Origin: Bog-756 sp963737625
GTDB taxonomy: Bacteria; Actinomycetota; Acidimicrobiia; Acidimicrobiales; RAAP-2
Length of the DNA stretch: 64,000 nt
NCBI GenBank assembly: GCA_963737625.1
Contig: CAVTTK010000002.1
Span: 1,860,001 to 1,924,000 of the forward strand
Direction of reading: 5' to 3'
The notes beneath the pieces are model-generated. The model made no database searches, was not told where the DNA came from, and worked only from the letters and a program-made list of their open reading frames with translations. This document shows, piece by piece, positions 1 to 11,071 of this stretch. Both the position numbers and the translations under genes were made by a program. Position 1 is the stretch's first letter. Each line of letters starts with the position of its first letter.

Positions 1-132
1 GGCGATGGCGTCGACTGGGTTGTCGACTGGGTTGTTGTCGACTGAGTTGTCGACCGGTGTGCCCGCCAGGAGAGATGTTCGGTACCGAAGGCGACCGCGA
101 ACGTGTTGGGGTCGGCTCAGGGTCCGAAGCAT
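1..132 (-). CDS. Partial gene at the end of the Tad operon (runs off the window)
   Basis: An ATG at 132 shares one base with the TadC stop codon (TGATG overlap), and the frame stays open for 44 codons to the window edge. The start is basic (MLRTLSRPQHVRGRLRYR) and is followed by repeated Val-Asp-Asn units encoded by GTCGAC-containing DNA repeats. In Tad operons the gene after TadC is often a Flp pilin or a TadE-like pseudopilin, and the tight overlap suggests translational coupling, but no pilin motif is visible in this fragment, so the identity is open. Confidence 0.5.
   Translation of the reverse strand, partial: MLRTLSRPQHVRGRLRYRTSLLAGTPVDNSVDNNPVDNPVDAIA
10..54. repeat. Short GTCGAC-based direct repeats
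   Basis: Four copies of GTCGAC start at 10, 22, 37 and 49 (spacings of 12, 15 and 12 bases) within units close to GTCGACTGGGTT. All spacings are multiples of three, so on the minus strand they encode VDNP/VDNS-like repeats in the partial gene. Confidence 0.7.
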
Positions 133-1058
133 CACCAGCTCCCGAGGATCCGGCTGAATGCGGGGTACCCCACGAAGAACAGAAACCCGATGAGCAGCAG
201 GGCGCCGGGCAAGAACAGTCGCTCGGTCATGGCATTGGCTGCCGACTCGGCCTCAGCCTGCTCATGCCGACGCATCGATACTGCCCGGGCGCTCAGGGAT
301 TGCCGAATCTTGGCCCCTTCGGTGCCGGCCAGTTGAAGGGAGGACGACAGCTCCACCAGTTCGGGGACCGCGAATCGATTGCCCAGGCGGCCGAGCGCCC
401 GCCAGGGTGACTCGCCACTGTCCCGGGCCTGGACCAGCACCCGGGACATCTGGCGGATGGCCCAATCCGGGCTCACCTGGGATGCGGCCAACAATGCCCC
501 TTCAATCCCCACCCCGCCAGCCAGGCTCAGTACCACCAGATCGACGAACGAGCCCACCACCACCCGGAAGTGACGGCGTCGCTCCTTGGCCTTCTCGGCC
601 AGGGCTACGAGTGGCCCGGCGGCGCACAGGGGCCCGGCGACCAGGCCCACGAGGATGGGGATTCCTGCCGGCACGGTTGATCCGGCCGAGAGGATCACGA
701 GCCACAGCGTCGGCGGAGCCAGAAGCCCGATCGCTCCGGCCACCATCACCTTGGTGGCCAGCTGCTCCGCCGATTCGCCGGTCACGGCCAGGGAAGCAAG
801 CACCCGGGACCAATGGGGATGGTCGACCAGGGAGCTGAGTTGGAACCGGGCCAGCACCACGGCGCCCACTCGCTCGGAACGGTGTACGCGCCCCGAACCA
901 CCGGCCATGCCGGGCGCGAGGCCGAAGTGAACCTCGACAGTCCCGTCCACGATGGCCGCCAGCTCCTCGAGGGTGACCGGCGGTCGTGCACGCAGTCCCT
1001 GGATCACTCCCAGAACGCCGAAGCCGGCCACCGCCCCGACGACGATGACCACCGTCAC
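132..1058 (-). CDS. tadC: Type II secretion system F domain protein, TadC-like
   Basis: This 308-residue inner-membrane protein is probably one of the two platform proteins of a Tad/Flp pilus machine. It has an N-terminal membrane segment, two central hydrophobic segments around residues 105-150, a cytoplasmic helical region of the T2SSF type, and a last segment ending in GYPAFSRILGSW. The start overlaps the TadB stop by 4 bases, and its own stop overlaps the next ATG by one base, so it lies inside a translationally coupled operon. TadB and TadC are assigned from their order after the CpaF ATPase. Confidence 0.85.
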   Translation of the reverse strand: MTVVIVVGAVAGFGVLGVIQGLRARPPVTLEELAAIVDGTVEVHFGLAPGMAGGSGRVHRSERVGAVVLARFQLSSLVDHPHWSRVLASLAVTGESAEQLATKVMVAGAIGLLAPPTLWLVILSAGSTVPAGIPILVGLVAGPLCAAGPLVALAEKAKERRRHFRVVVGSFVDLVVLSLAGGVGIEGALLAASQVSPDWAIRQMSRVLVQARDSGESPWRALGRLGNRFAVPELVELSSSLQLAGTEGAKIRQSLSARAVSMRRHEQAEAESAANAMTERLFLPGALLLIGFLFFVGYPAFSRILGSW

Positions 1059-1987
1059 CGTTCGACCACCTGTCGGCCCAGCAACCGGACCGGTGCCGGA
1101 GGACGAGCCAGTGCCACCATCAGTGTCAGACCGACGGTGTACAGGATTCCCACCCCGATGAGCACCAGCTGGCCTTGCGCCGTGCCGAACGGCGCCAGAT
1201 AGGCGTGGGCCAGCACGGTGAGAACCAGGGCGAAGGCCACCGAGAACACCAGCACCGTGCGGACCCCGCTACGCACCGCAGCTCGACTGGTCTCGATGCG
1301 GAGCCGGAGGGCCACCTCGTCGCGTGTGGCGTCGGCCAAGGCGGCAAGAAGATCCCCGAGTCGCTGGGCCCGGGCCGCGGCGGCCAGCAGAAGCGCGCAC
1401 ACCACCCGGTCGGCGCTGGGATCGGCCAACTCGTCGGCGAACTGGAGGAGCGCTTCCCGGGACTGCATACCGGCACCCAGCCGGCCGGCCAGGCGGGTCG
1501 TGGCCGGCCGGATCGGCAACGGGGCCAGGGGTGCGGTGGCCACGATGGCCTGGCCGAGTCCGGCTGACGCCGTCAGGGTTGCCTGCAACATCTCCGTCCA
1601 GGTGGCGATGGCCTCGACGCGCTCGATGGCCGTCGAGGCCGCCGTCCGGCCGAACAGCTTCGGCAGACCGTAGATGGCTACCGCCGCCATCGGTCCGGCG
1701 ACCGGCCACCGGGTGCCCATGGCGGCCACCACTCCCCCGGCCAGGGCCACGATCACCAGGGCCCGGTGGCCGCCTGAAGGCTCGAATCGTCGGGCTGGGC
1801 CGCCCCCACGGCCCTCCGCCCCTTCGGCGGTCCGGGGCCAGAGGGGGCGCCGGTCGCTCCGCCAGGACCGTCCCAGTCCGGCCACGCCGAGGGCCAGGCC
1901 CAGCCCGCACAACCCAACAGCCAGGGGTGCGGCGACGGTAGCCGCGGGGACCAGGGCCGACGCCAGGAACGGGACCACCGGGCTCAC
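1055..1987 (-). CDS. tadB: Type II secretion system F domain protein, TadB-like
   Basis: This 310-residue membrane protein is the first of two T2SSF-type platform proteins. The N-terminus (VPFLASALVPAATVAAPLAV) is hydrophobic. A soluble helical region around residues 115-230 includes WTEMLQATLTASAGLGQAI, a typical TadB stretch. Two C-terminal membrane segments follow. It overlaps both the ATPase gene upstream and tadC downstream by 4 bases. It is expected to couple the TadA/CpaF ATPase to pilus assembly in the membrane. Confidence 0.85.
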   Translation of the reverse strand: MSPVVPFLASALVPAATVAAPLAVGLCGLGLALGVAGLGRSWRSDRRPLWPRTAEGAEGRGGGPARRFEPSGGHRALVIVALAGGVVAAMGTRWPVAGPMAAVAIYGLPKLFGRTAASTAIERVEAIATWTEMLQATLTASAGLGQAIVATAPLAPLPIRPATTRLAGRLGAGMQSREALLQFADELADPSADRVVCALLLAAAARAQRLGDLLAALADATRDEVALRLRIETSRAAVRSGVRTVLVFSVAFALVLTVLAHAYLAPFGTAQGQLVLIGVGILYTVGLTLMVALARPPAPVRLLGRQVVER

Positions 1988-3450
1988 CCCCGGAACCCGA
2001 GTCCATCGACGGTTGCCGGCTCGTATCCGAAGCGTCGCAGCTCCTCGAGCGTCTCGTAACGGAGGGGCGAAGACGCCTCAGCCCTCCGGTCCCCGCCGGG
2101 TCGGTAGATCTCGTTGGACACGACCTGAACCCCTTCGGCATCCACCACCTCCCGCACCGAGGAGACGAAGCGTCGCCGCGACAGGACGGCGGGGAAGAAG
2201 TCGCTCTCCGGAACGTCGTCGGGAGCTCGAGCGTCCCCGGAGTGATAGATCACTCCCGCGTCGGGGTTCTGTACCTCCGGGTCATGGGCCTCGCTGTCCA
2301 GGTGCACGACGAAGTGGATCGCGCCGGCGATCAGCAGGTTGCTCGACTCCAGCGGGAGCCGCTCGGGTGCTTGGACGGCATACGACGCAATCCTCCGGAA
2401 CACCCCAGCCGAGGAGTCGGCGTGAATGGTGCACATGGAGCCCGAGCGGCCCTGACTCATGGCGTTGAGCATGGGCAGCACCTCGTCGCCCAGTACCTCT
2501 CCCACAATCACCCGGTCGGCGTTCATCCGCAGGGCCCGCCGGACAAGGTCGGAGACCGACACCGCACCCTCGCCCTCGATGTTGGGCGGCCGGGCCTCCA
2601 ACGCCACCATGTCCGGGTGCCGATGATGGTCGGCGTCCAGTCCCAATTCGAGGGCCTGTTCGATGGTGACGATCCGCTCGCGCTGCGGGATCTCAGCGGC
2701 AAGGGCCCGGAGCAGCGTCGTCTTGCCAGAGTTCATGGCCCCAGACACCACGATGTTCTTCCGAGCGCGAACCGCGGCGGCCAGCAGAGAGGCCTGACCG
2801 TTGCTTATCGTTCCCAGATCGACGAGATCGGCCAGCGACAATGCGGCGTAGCGGTGGCGGCGGATGGACACCGCCGGCCTCGCCGAGACTGCCATCAGTG
2901 CGGACAGCCGGCTCCCGTCTGGCAATCGGAGATCGACCTCCGGACGGGCCAGATCGAAGCTCCGTTCGGCCAACCCGAACCGGCTGGCCGCCGTCCTCAC
3001 CATCTCGATTACCTCCTCGTCAGACCCGGCGATCGGAGGCATCAGGCGTTTCGATCCGTCAGCGAAGGTGACCCAGACCCGGTCACACCCGTTGATGTCG
3101 ATGTTCTCGATCTCCGGATTGTCAATCAGGCTCTGCATTCCAGCCATACCGAACAGAGCGTCGAGGACCGCCTGGGCCAGCACCTGCTCCCCCGCCGGGT
3201 CGGCTGGCCAAGGGACCAAGGCAGAATCCCCCCACCCGGCACCGGAGCCCGGCCCACCCGACGACGCTGCGGCACCCGAGCCGGGACCAGACCACCCAGC
3301 AGTGTCCAGGCGGGAGAGACGGTCGAGGTGAACGAAGATCCGTTGGCGGGCGAACTCCCGGCGATGGTCGCCCGAAAGTCCGGTGCCCCCGGGCCCGGCC
3401 AAGTCCTCGGCTACCAGCTCGCGCAGTTCGGCAGCCAGCGAACGGGTCAC
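1984..3450 (-). CDS. cpaF: Tad pilus assembly ATPase, CpaF/TadA family
   Basis: This 488-residue secretion ATPase should power Tad pilus assembly from the cytoplasmic face. The N-terminal domain contains the IDNPEIENIDINGCDRVWV stretch typical of the family. The P-loop is VSGAMNSGKTTLLRAL, an Asp-box region lies near VTIEQALELGLD, and the Walker B/His-box region reads RVIVGEVLGDEVLPML followed by CTIHADS. It starts 4 bases inside the CpaE-like gene and ends 4 bases inside tadB. The C-terminal part (from about residue 380) is less typical and may be lineage-specific. Confidence 0.93.
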   Translation of the reverse strand: MTRSLAAELRELVAEDLAGPGGTGLSGDHRREFARQRIFVHLDRLSRLDTAGWSGPGSGAAASSGGPGSGAGWGDSALVPWPADPAGEQVLAQAVLDALFGMAGMQSLIDNPEIENIDINGCDRVWVTFADGSKRLMPPIAGSDEEVIEMVRTAASRFGLAERSFDLARPEVDLRLPDGSRLSALMAVSARPAVSIRRHRYAALSLADLVDLGTISNGQASLLAAAVRARKNIVVSGAMNSGKTTLLRALAAEIPQRERIVTIEQALELGLDADHHRHPDMVALEARPPNIEGEGAVSVSDLVRRALRMNADRVIVGEVLGDEVLPMLNAMSQGRSGSMCTIHADSSAGVFRRIASYAVQAPERLPLESSNLLIAGAIHFVVHLDSEAHDPEVQNPDAGVIYHSGDARAPDDVPESDFFPAVLSRRRFVSSVREVVDAEGVQVVSNEIYRPGGDRRAEASSPLRYETLEELRRFGYEPATVDGLGFRG

Positions 3451-4454
3451 CAGACCGCCTCGGGCCGGGCTGCCTCGGGCCCGGTCCCCTCATGGCTTTC
3501 ATCCGGTGCATCCCGGTTCTCGCCCCGCTCCTCCAACCATGCACCGAACTCCGGCAGTTCCCCGTCGAGCCGGTGGCCTGTGCCCCGCTCCCGGTGCCGA
3601 AGGGGAGGGGCGTGAAGCAGGCGTCGTAAGTGGTGGGTAGCGCGGGCCATCGGGGTGGAAGCGGTCTGCCGTGCCCCAGCGTCGAACCGGTCCGCATCGC
3701 CTGGGCGGTCGTCTCCGTCATGGTCCCCCACCTCGGGTCCAGCCAGCGCCACGGCCAGTCGACGAGCCGACACCACGAGCAAGGAACGTGACAGATGTCG
3801 GCCCGCTCTACCTTCGCCCGAGGCCACCTGCGCCGTCTCGGGCTCGAATGGCACCTCGCCGATGACCGGTAGCCCGGTGAACTCCTCGACGGCGGAGTTG
3901 TGGTGGCGGCCGGCGCCCACCACGACGAGACACACCCGGTTCCCATGGCGGTCGATCAGAGCTTGGGCTCGATCCCGCACGTGGAGGATAGAAGGCGCGT
4001 TCCTCCGGACCACGACCACCACCCGGTCCGAGCGGTCGAGCCAGGTAGCGGTGCCAGTGGAGGCCCACTCGGGGAGGAGCCTCCCCCCGTCGACCACGAG
4101 ATCCCGGGAGACGGGGTCCGACGAGGTGCAATGCTCCAGCAATACCGTGACTGCCCCGGCCTCGGCATCGACGGCGCGGGCCCCAGGCGCTCCCATCATC
4201 ACGTCGAGGCCTCCGGGAAGGACCTGGAGGTGCGGGTCAAGTGGGACGGGCCCTTCCGAGCGCCGGGCGGCCGTGACATAGCTGGACCAGCCGCGGGCCG
4301 ACGAGAGTCGGAACCGGGCAGCCAGATCCCCCCCAGAGGGGTCCGCTTCCACCACCACCACGCGGCGGCGATCGGGCCACGTCGCCCCGACCAGACAGGC
4401 CAGCGTGGTGACCCCAGGCGCCCCCTTGACCGAGACGAATGTGGTCACCGTCAC
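3447..4454 (-). CDS. CpaE-like MinD/ParA-family ATPase
   Basis: This 335-residue protein starts with a deviant Walker A motif, VKGAPGVTTLA, and has the ParA/MinD-type Asp in VVVVEADPSGGDLAARF. In Tad systems CpaE/TadZ proteins position the pilus apparatus at the membrane or pole. The ATPase fold covers about residues 1-245. The last 90 residues are Arg-, Gly- and His-rich and look disordered. The gene overlaps the CpaB-like gene upstream and the CpaF gene downstream by 4 bases. The role is inferred from motif and operon position. Confidence 0.85.
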   Translation of the reverse strand: MTVTTFVSVKGAPGVTTLACLVGATWPDRRRVVVVEADPSGGDLAARFRLSSARGWSSYVTAARRSEGPVPLDPHLQVLPGGLDVMMGAPGARAVDAEAGAVTVLLEHCTSSDPVSRDLVVDGGRLLPEWASTGTATWLDRSDRVVVVVRRNAPSILHVRDRAQALIDRHGNRVCLVVVGAGRHHNSAVEEFTGLPVIGEVPFEPETAQVASGEGRAGRHLSRSLLVVSARRLAVALAGPEVGDHDGDDRPGDADRFDAGARQTASTPMARATHHLRRLLHAPPLRHRERGTGHRLDGELPEFGAWLEERGENRDAPDESHEGTGPEAARPEAVW

Positions 4455-5203
4455 AGGGATCCCGAAGCGGCACTGGAGCTGTCGGCGGCGGGAAGGAGCA
4501 CCAGACTCACCTGGGAAGCTGCCGACGCCGACGCCACTGCAGCGGCCTGCGTGGACGGCACTTCGACAGATACCAGCTCCGCCGCGCCGGACGCCGATGA
4601 AGCCGGCGGGGTGGTGGATTCGAACACGGTGGCTCGCGCCACGAGCACGCCGCCGGCAGCGGTGGCGCCGGCGCCGGAACCGTCCGCCGCGCCCCCGGTC
4701 GGAAGCGTCGACCCGGCCGAGGAAGCCTGGACGATCATCACCTGGTCCCCTGGCTGGACGCCGTCGGCTGGAAGTTGGCCGTCCTTCAGGGACAGTCCGA
4801 CAACGGCACTACCGCCGGCAAGTGGGCGTGATGATGTGACGTCCTGGAGAGAAATCAACGACCCGGCGGGGATGGTGACGGCGGCCCACGTGCCAGAGAG
4901 CTCGGAGGCGCTGGCCGCCGGAATGACCGAGAGCCCGCCCGACGCGGCCACGTCGACCGAGCCGAGCTGGCTGCTGGTGATGCGCTGACCCTGCTGGACG
5001 GTCGTGGTGACTACCAGCACGGGGACGCGGTGATCGGCCGACGAATAGAGACTGGCGAAAATGGCGATGCTGGCCAGCACCAGGAGCGCCGAGACCGCCG
5101 TCATGAGCGGTCGCCGCCGGCGGGCGACAACTGGCAGCCGGTACTCGCTGCCGGCCTGTCGTGGCCGATCGACCGGGACGGAGCGGTCGAGAAGTGAGGT
5201 CAC
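4451..5203 (-). CDS. SAF-domain protein, CpaB/RcpC-like
   Basis: This 250-residue protein has one N-terminal membrane segment (PLMTAVSALLVLASIAIFAS) followed by an extracytoplasmic SAF domain: VTTTVQQGQRITSSQLGSV, then TIPAGSLISLQDV and GDQVMIV. SAF-domain CpaB/RcpC proteins belong to the outer part of Tad pilus machines and may bind cell-wall polysaccharide. The distal part is Ala/Ser/Thr-rich. It overlaps the upstream secreted-protein gene and the downstream ATPase gene by 4 bases each. Confidence 0.85.
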   Translation of the reverse strand: MTSLLDRSVPVDRPRQAGSEYRLPVVARRRRPLMTAVSALLVLASIAIFASLYSSADHRVPVLVVTTTVQQGQRITSSQLGSVDVAASGGLSVIPAASASELSGTWAAVTIPAGSLISLQDVTSSRPLAGGSAVVGLSLKDGQLPADGVQPGDQVMIVQASSAGSTLPTGGAADGSGAGATAAGGVLVARATVFESTTPPASSASGAAELVSVEVPSTQAAAVASASAASQVSLVLLPAADSSSAASGSL

Positions 5204-6162
5204 GAAGACCTCCCACCACTACCGTTGTTCGGCGGGGACAGTCCAGCCGATCCGGCGGTTCCGGTGTCCACGCTCTCGACTTCGACCACACGGACGTGAG
5301 TCAGCGACGACGTGACGAGGGGCGGCAGCGGGCCTTCGCCGACACCTCCGACGACACTCCACGACACTGACCAGCTGACGGTGGCTCCGACCAGGTAGGC
5401 GGCGGTGTCAGGGTTGCCACGGGCATACGGCTGGCCCAATGACGACGTGTGGTACGCGTACTCGCACGCGGTCTGCTGCATCCGGGCCGGCTGGGCCAGG
5501 TCGAAGGCCCGGCCGGGACCTGCGCAGGTCACCACGCCCCCATCACCCATCTGCCAGCGGACCGCCACCGGCGTGGCCACGGCCGTGGCACTCACCGCTC
5601 CCACTGACGCGGTGACGGCATAAGGGTGCCAGACCGATGGATCGATCCACAGCCAGGTGGGCAGGTTTACTACCGACGACGCCGACGGGTTGAAGTGGGG
5701 CGTCGGAGCGGGAAGGCGCAGGGAGCGTTCCGCCTGGAGGGCGACGCTGCGGGGATCGATTGCCGGTGTGATCGTCGGAGCCTGGTTGGTGATCCACTCG
5801 GTCTGGGTAGTGCTGGCCCCGGTGGTGCTGTTGATGCAGGTCACCGAGTACCAGCCGCCCGGCGTGGGCCCCCCCGGGGCAAAGCCCCCCTCGTCGTTGA
5901 GGAGGAGCGACGTGGACTGACACGTCCACGAACCCGACCCGCCGGATCCACTGCCAAGGCTGCCACTGATCGGGGTTCCCGGGGCGCCCGGCAGCGCCCC
6001 GCCGTCAGACACACCCACCGTGACGGTCCCATTGCCATTGTCGGAGCCGGTAGCGGAGGCGAAGGCCGGGGTGGGGCACATGATCACCACGCCCACCAGC
6101 AGGGCCAGGGCGGTAATCGGGGCGAAGGCTGTGGCATTGGCTCTGGCCTGTACCGCACTCAC
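5200..6162 (-). CDS. Secreted protein of the Tad operon, possibly PKD-like
   Basis: This 320-residue protein begins with a signal peptide (hydrophobic stretch around ITALALLVGVVIMCPTPAFA). The middle contains RWQMGDGGVVTCAGPG and a Cys about 40 residues later in QQTACEYAYHTSS, a pattern seen in PKD-like domains of secreted actinobacterial proteins coded next to Tad genes. It ends in a Gly/Ser/Asn-rich tail. It overlaps the CpaB-like gene by 4 bases, so it is probably part of the pilus system. Its exact function is unknown. Confidence 0.75.
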   Translation of the reverse strand: MSAVQARANATAFAPITALALLVGVVIMCPTPAFASATGSDNGNGTVTVGVSDGGALPGAPGTPISGSLGSGSGGSGSWTCQSTSLLLNDEGGFAPGGPTPGGWYSVTCINSTTGASTTQTEWITNQAPTITPAIDPRSVALQAERSLRLPAPTPHFNPSASSVVNLPTWLWIDPSVWHPYAVTASVGAVSATAVATPVAVRWQMGDGGVVTCAGPGRAFDLAQPARMQQTACEYAYHTSSLGQPYARGNPDTAAYLVGATVSWSVSWSVVGGVGEGPLPPLVTSSLTHVRVVEVESVDTGTAGSAGLSPPNNGSGGRSS

Positions 6163-6211
6163 TGCGCAAGCAGCGTCTTTCGGCGCGCGAGGATTGACCT
6201 ATGTGGCCGGG

Positions 6212-6817
6212 TCAGGTAGCGCTGCACTGTCCCACCTCCACGGACTGATTGGCCAGCTTCCAGCCGCTGGCCGTGCGCTCCATGATCGATGTGAACAGTT
6301 CGACGTCTACCTGGCCCAGGACGCCGGTCACCGGGTGACCGGTAGTCGCCGACACGACAATCTCATCGTCGTGCACGCAGGCTCTGACCGTGGCCAGCCG
6401 TGGTCCTTGCCTGACGACCTGGGGATCTCCAAACGCCACCGGGCCCCTGGCCACCTCTCCGGCCATTCGGACCAGCGTCACGAAGGACTCGGCCCATGAG
6501 AGCTGGGGGGTCACGGTCGTGGCGGACAGCTCGGGTGCCGTGGCATCGGCGGTCCGGACAGAATCTTCGAAGGCCCGTTGCGCGGCGATCCACGCCGAAA
6601 TGACTGGACTCTCCGATGCTTGGTCTGTCGGTGATGACGGCGAGGCGTCAGCACTGGGCTCGGCCCGAGAGCCATTGAATCGGACACGGCCCGGAGCCGT
6701 TCCCACCGCAGGGCCACTGCAGGCGGCGAGCATGGCGCACCCCACCACGACGGCCAGCGCGCCGATCTGTCGAGCTGAATGCCGTGGCACCGACCGGCGC
6801 CGAGCTCCCTGCACCAT
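6212..6817 (-). CDS. Putative lipoprotein at the head of the Tad operon
   Basis: The reading frame is open from 6955, but the ATG at 6817 (MVQGARRR) puts a normal signal sequence next to a lipobox: hydrophobic IGALAVVVGCAMLAAC with the modifiable Cys in LAAC. Another ATG at 6862 is possible. The mature part is Ser/Pro/Ala-rich, then forms a domain ending in ASGWKLANQSVEVGQCSAT. The gene lies 49 bases before the next gene of the operon. I do not recognise a family beyond lipoprotein. Confidence 0.7.
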   Translation of the reverse strand: MVQGARRRSVPRHSARQIGALAVVVGCAMLAACSGPAVGTAPGRVRFNGSRAEPSADASPSSPTDQASESPVISAWIAAQRAFEDSVRTADATAPELSATTVTPQLSWAESFVTLVRMAGEVARGPVAFGDPQVVRQGPRLATVRACVHDDEIVVSATTGHPVTGVLGQVDVELFTSIMERTASGWKLANQSVEVGQCSAT

Positions 6818-7208
6818 AGGGGGCGGACCATAGGAGTGGGCCCCAAGGTCAGCAATGAACATTGCATCACCGGTGCAACCGGCGGCGTCCCTCCGGGCGT
6901 CAGGCGCCCGCAGGAAGACGGAGGTGGGAGGCGCAGTTGTGGACGGGTCACACACGGGGGCCAGCGTCCAGGAGTGACTTTGCTGAAGGCCTTGGCCAAC
7001 ACCTTGCCCATGGTCCGGCGGGGCCCGGATCGGGCCTCAGTTCTCAGTGCAAAGACGACCTGCCCAGAGATCTTTCGGCGCTCCGCGCTCCGGCCGATCC
7101 GGGACCCCGGGTATTGGCCGATCCGGGCCATGGGACGTACCGCTCATCGGCTGGGAAGAGGCACGCCGACCCAATGCGCCCGGTCGGAGTTCCGGTCAGA
7201 CCCGCAGG

Positions 7209-8228
7209 TCAGGCCTCGGTGGTTGGGTCGAGACTGAGGTCGTCGCCCTCGTCTGCGACAACGGGGCCGGTGACCAGCTTGGCGCTGAATTTGACGGCCT
7301 TGGTGGCGGTCACGGCCCCGGTCTGGAGGGGGACGGCGATGACCAGCAGGATGATTCCGACCACGAAGAAGGGCCGGATCCCGAGGAGGATAATCCCGAC
7401 CCGGCCCAGCAGATAGGGCGGTGAGCACACCACGGCCCCGACCGCTCCGCCGACGGCCGTGGCGGTGATCTTGTCCCTCCGGGAACGATCGGACTTGATC
7501 CCGATGATCCGGGCCGGCACGGCCACATAGGTGATCATCATCACTCCGACCACGATGCTGAGGATGAGGGCGAACCAGATCCTTCCCCAACGGGCCGTGA
7601 TCATGGTGGCGAATCCCAGGCCCAGGCCGATCACGAAACCCCATCCGAGCACGGTGGACAGGTGTTGGCGGGCCCGGGCGAAGGCCGGACGGATCTCGGG
7701 GTGGAGCGGATCGGCAACCGAGAAGGCGAAGACCGCATTGAGAAAGTAAGCCGCCGCCGTGACGCCGGCAATGCCCAGGATGATGGGAATGAGGATCGGA
7801 CCCTCGATCGACCGCATGCTCTTCCCCTTCAGCACATGGAGCTTGAGGTCGAGCATGGCGAACCAGATGAGCATGGCCGGCAAGACCTGGATGAGTGTGA
7901 GCCGCCAGTTGGTGAACAGCAGCTTGACCCCTTGGAACAGCATGGCGAAGGCCCCCACGACCAGGGTGAGGGGGGCGAGGAACCGGCTCCGTTGGCTGAG
8001 GGAGAGGATCACACTCTCCACCTGGGCGTCGTCACCTTTGCGAATGGCCACCACCATCCGCTGAAGCTGACTGTAGACACTGGCCCTACGGGTGACCCGG
8101 GTGGGCGGGGCGCTGGTGTCGGGCGTGACCGGGTCGGAGGCAGTCGGGTCGGATGGCGGCGCCGGAACCTCTGCATCCGGCGGTGGTTCGGCGTGCGTTG
8201 CCGCGGTGTCGGCTGCCCCTTCGGTCAT
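7209..8228 (-). CDS. Multi-spanning membrane protein of unknown function
   Basis: I chose the ATG at 8228 (MTEGAADTAATH) because the frame upstream to 8357 would cover the promoter region of the divergent ABC-F gene. Residues 1-55 are Pro/Ala/Asp-rich and likely cytoplasmic. Then come about seven hydrophobic segments, for example FLAPLTLVVGAFAMLFQG, LILSIVVGVMMITYVAVP and IRPFFVVGIILLVIAVPL. It is about 339 residues long, and the last 20 are acidic. No catalytic motif or named family was recognised. Confidence 0.75.
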   Translation of the reverse strand: MTEGAADTAATHAEPPPDAEVPAPPSDPTASDPVTPDTSAPPTRVTRRASVYSQLQRMVVAIRKGDDAQVESVILSLSQRSRFLAPLTLVVGAFAMLFQGVKLLFTNWRLTLIQVLPAMLIWFAMLDLKLHVLKGKSMRSIEGPILIPIILGIAGVTAAAYFLNAVFAFSVADPLHPEIRPAFARARQHLSTVLGWGFVIGLGLGFATMITARWGRIWFALILSIVVGVMMITYVAVPARIIGIKSDRSRRDKITATAVGGAVGAVVCSPPYLLGRVGIILLGIRPFFVVGIILLVIAVPLQTGAVTATKAVKFSAKLVTGPVVADEGDDLSLDPTTEA

Positions 8229-8340
8229 CGTCACCACGCTACTGCTAGGTATGGACGGATTCGGCCCGGTTCCGGTCCGGTTCCGCCCTGGGTAGGCCCC
8301 GTTGTCCCGGCATCCCTCCGGCTGGGCCACACTGGTCACC

Positions 8341-10020
<1,680 letters not shown>

Positions 10021-10024
10021 GCCC

Positions 10025-11071
10025 ATGGCGACTGATCGAGGACGGACCTTCGCCAGCGACAACTGGGCCGGGGTGCACCCCGACATAATGGCGGCCGTGG
10101 TGGCGGCCAACGGCGACCACGCCCCCTCCTACGGCGAGGACCCGGTGACCCGGGGCGTCGAGGAGCTGTTCCGACAGCACTTCGGGGATGATGCCGAGGT
10201 CTTTCTGGCCTTCAACGGGACCGGGGCCAACGTGATCGGGCTGCAGTCCCTGCTCCGTCCGTACGAGGCGGTGATCTGTGCCGAGACCGCGCACATCAAC
10301 GTGGACGAGTGTGGCGCGCCCGAGCGGTTCTTGGGCTCCAAGCTGCTTCCCGTGGCCACACCGGACGGCAAGCTGACCGTGGACCTGGTTGCCGACGCAG
10401 CCTGGGGTGTGGGCGACGAGCACCACGCACAACCCAGAGTGGTGTCCATCACCCAGGCCACCGAGGTGGGGACGTGCTACTCGGTGGACGAGGTCCGCGC
10501 CCTGGCCGAGTGGGCCCACGGACGGGACATGTTCCTGCACCTGGACGGGGCCCGGCTGTCCAACGCCTGCGCTTCACTCGGGGTGGGTCTCGGGGCCTTC
10601 GGGTCGGCGGCCGGGGTCGACGTCCTCTCCTACGGCGGGACGAAGAACGGGGCCCTGGGGGCCGAAGCCGTGGTCTCGTTCCTGCCGGCCGAGGTGTCGG
10701 GACTCCGCTACATCCGCAAGCAGGCCATGCAGCTGGCCTCCAAGCTGCGGTTCATCGCCGCCCAGTTCGCGGCCCTGCTCACCGACGACCTGTGGCTCCG
10801 GAATGCGCGGCATGCGAACGCCATGGCCCGACGGCTGGCCGAGGGCGCGGCGGCGATTTCGGGAGTGCGGGTGGCGTTCCCAGTCGAGGCCAACGGGGTG
10901 TTCGCCTTCCTTCCCCCGGCGGTCACGAAGGCCCTGCAGGCCGAGTACCCCTTTTACGAGTCTGACGTCGCCGAGGGGCTGGTCCGGTGGATGGCGTCGT
11001 TCGACACCACCGAAGAGGACGTGGATGCCTTCATCGAATTGATTTCCGAAGCGATGGACGAGCTCGCATAG
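10025..11071 (+). CDS. Threonine aldolase-like PLP enzyme (beta-eliminating lyase family)
   Basis: This 348-residue fold-type I PLP enzyme has an early FASDNWAGVHPDI, a FNGTGANV cofactor-phosphate region, HLDGARLSNA with the Asp and Arg expected of L-threonine/allo-threonine aldolases, and SYGGTKNGALGAEA with the Schiff-base Lys near residue 206. The likely reaction is cleavage of threonine to glycine and acetaldehyde, with substrate range unknown. It starts 4 bases after the EttA stop, so the two genes are probably cotranscribed. Confidence 0.88.
   Translation: MATDRGRTFASDNWAGVHPDIMAAVVAANGDHAPSYGEDPVTRGVEELFRQHFGDDAEVFLAFNGTGANVIGLQSLLRPYEAVICAETAHINVDECGAPERFLGSKLLPVATPDGKLTVDLVADAAWGVGDEHHAQPRVVSITQATEVGTCYSVDEVRALAEWAHGRDMFLHLDGARLSNACASLGVGLGAFGSAAGVDVLSYGGTKNGALGAEAVVSFLPAEVSGLRYIRKQAMQLASKLRFIAAQFAALLTDDLWLRNARHANAMARRLAEGAAAISGVRVAFPVEANGVFAFLPPAVTKALQAEYPFYESDVAEGLVRWMASFDTTEEDVDAFIELISEAMDELA

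Noticed and set aside
2242..3615. Long plus-strand frame of 457 codons
   Set aside because: It is antisense to cpaF and has no domain; high GC opens such frames.
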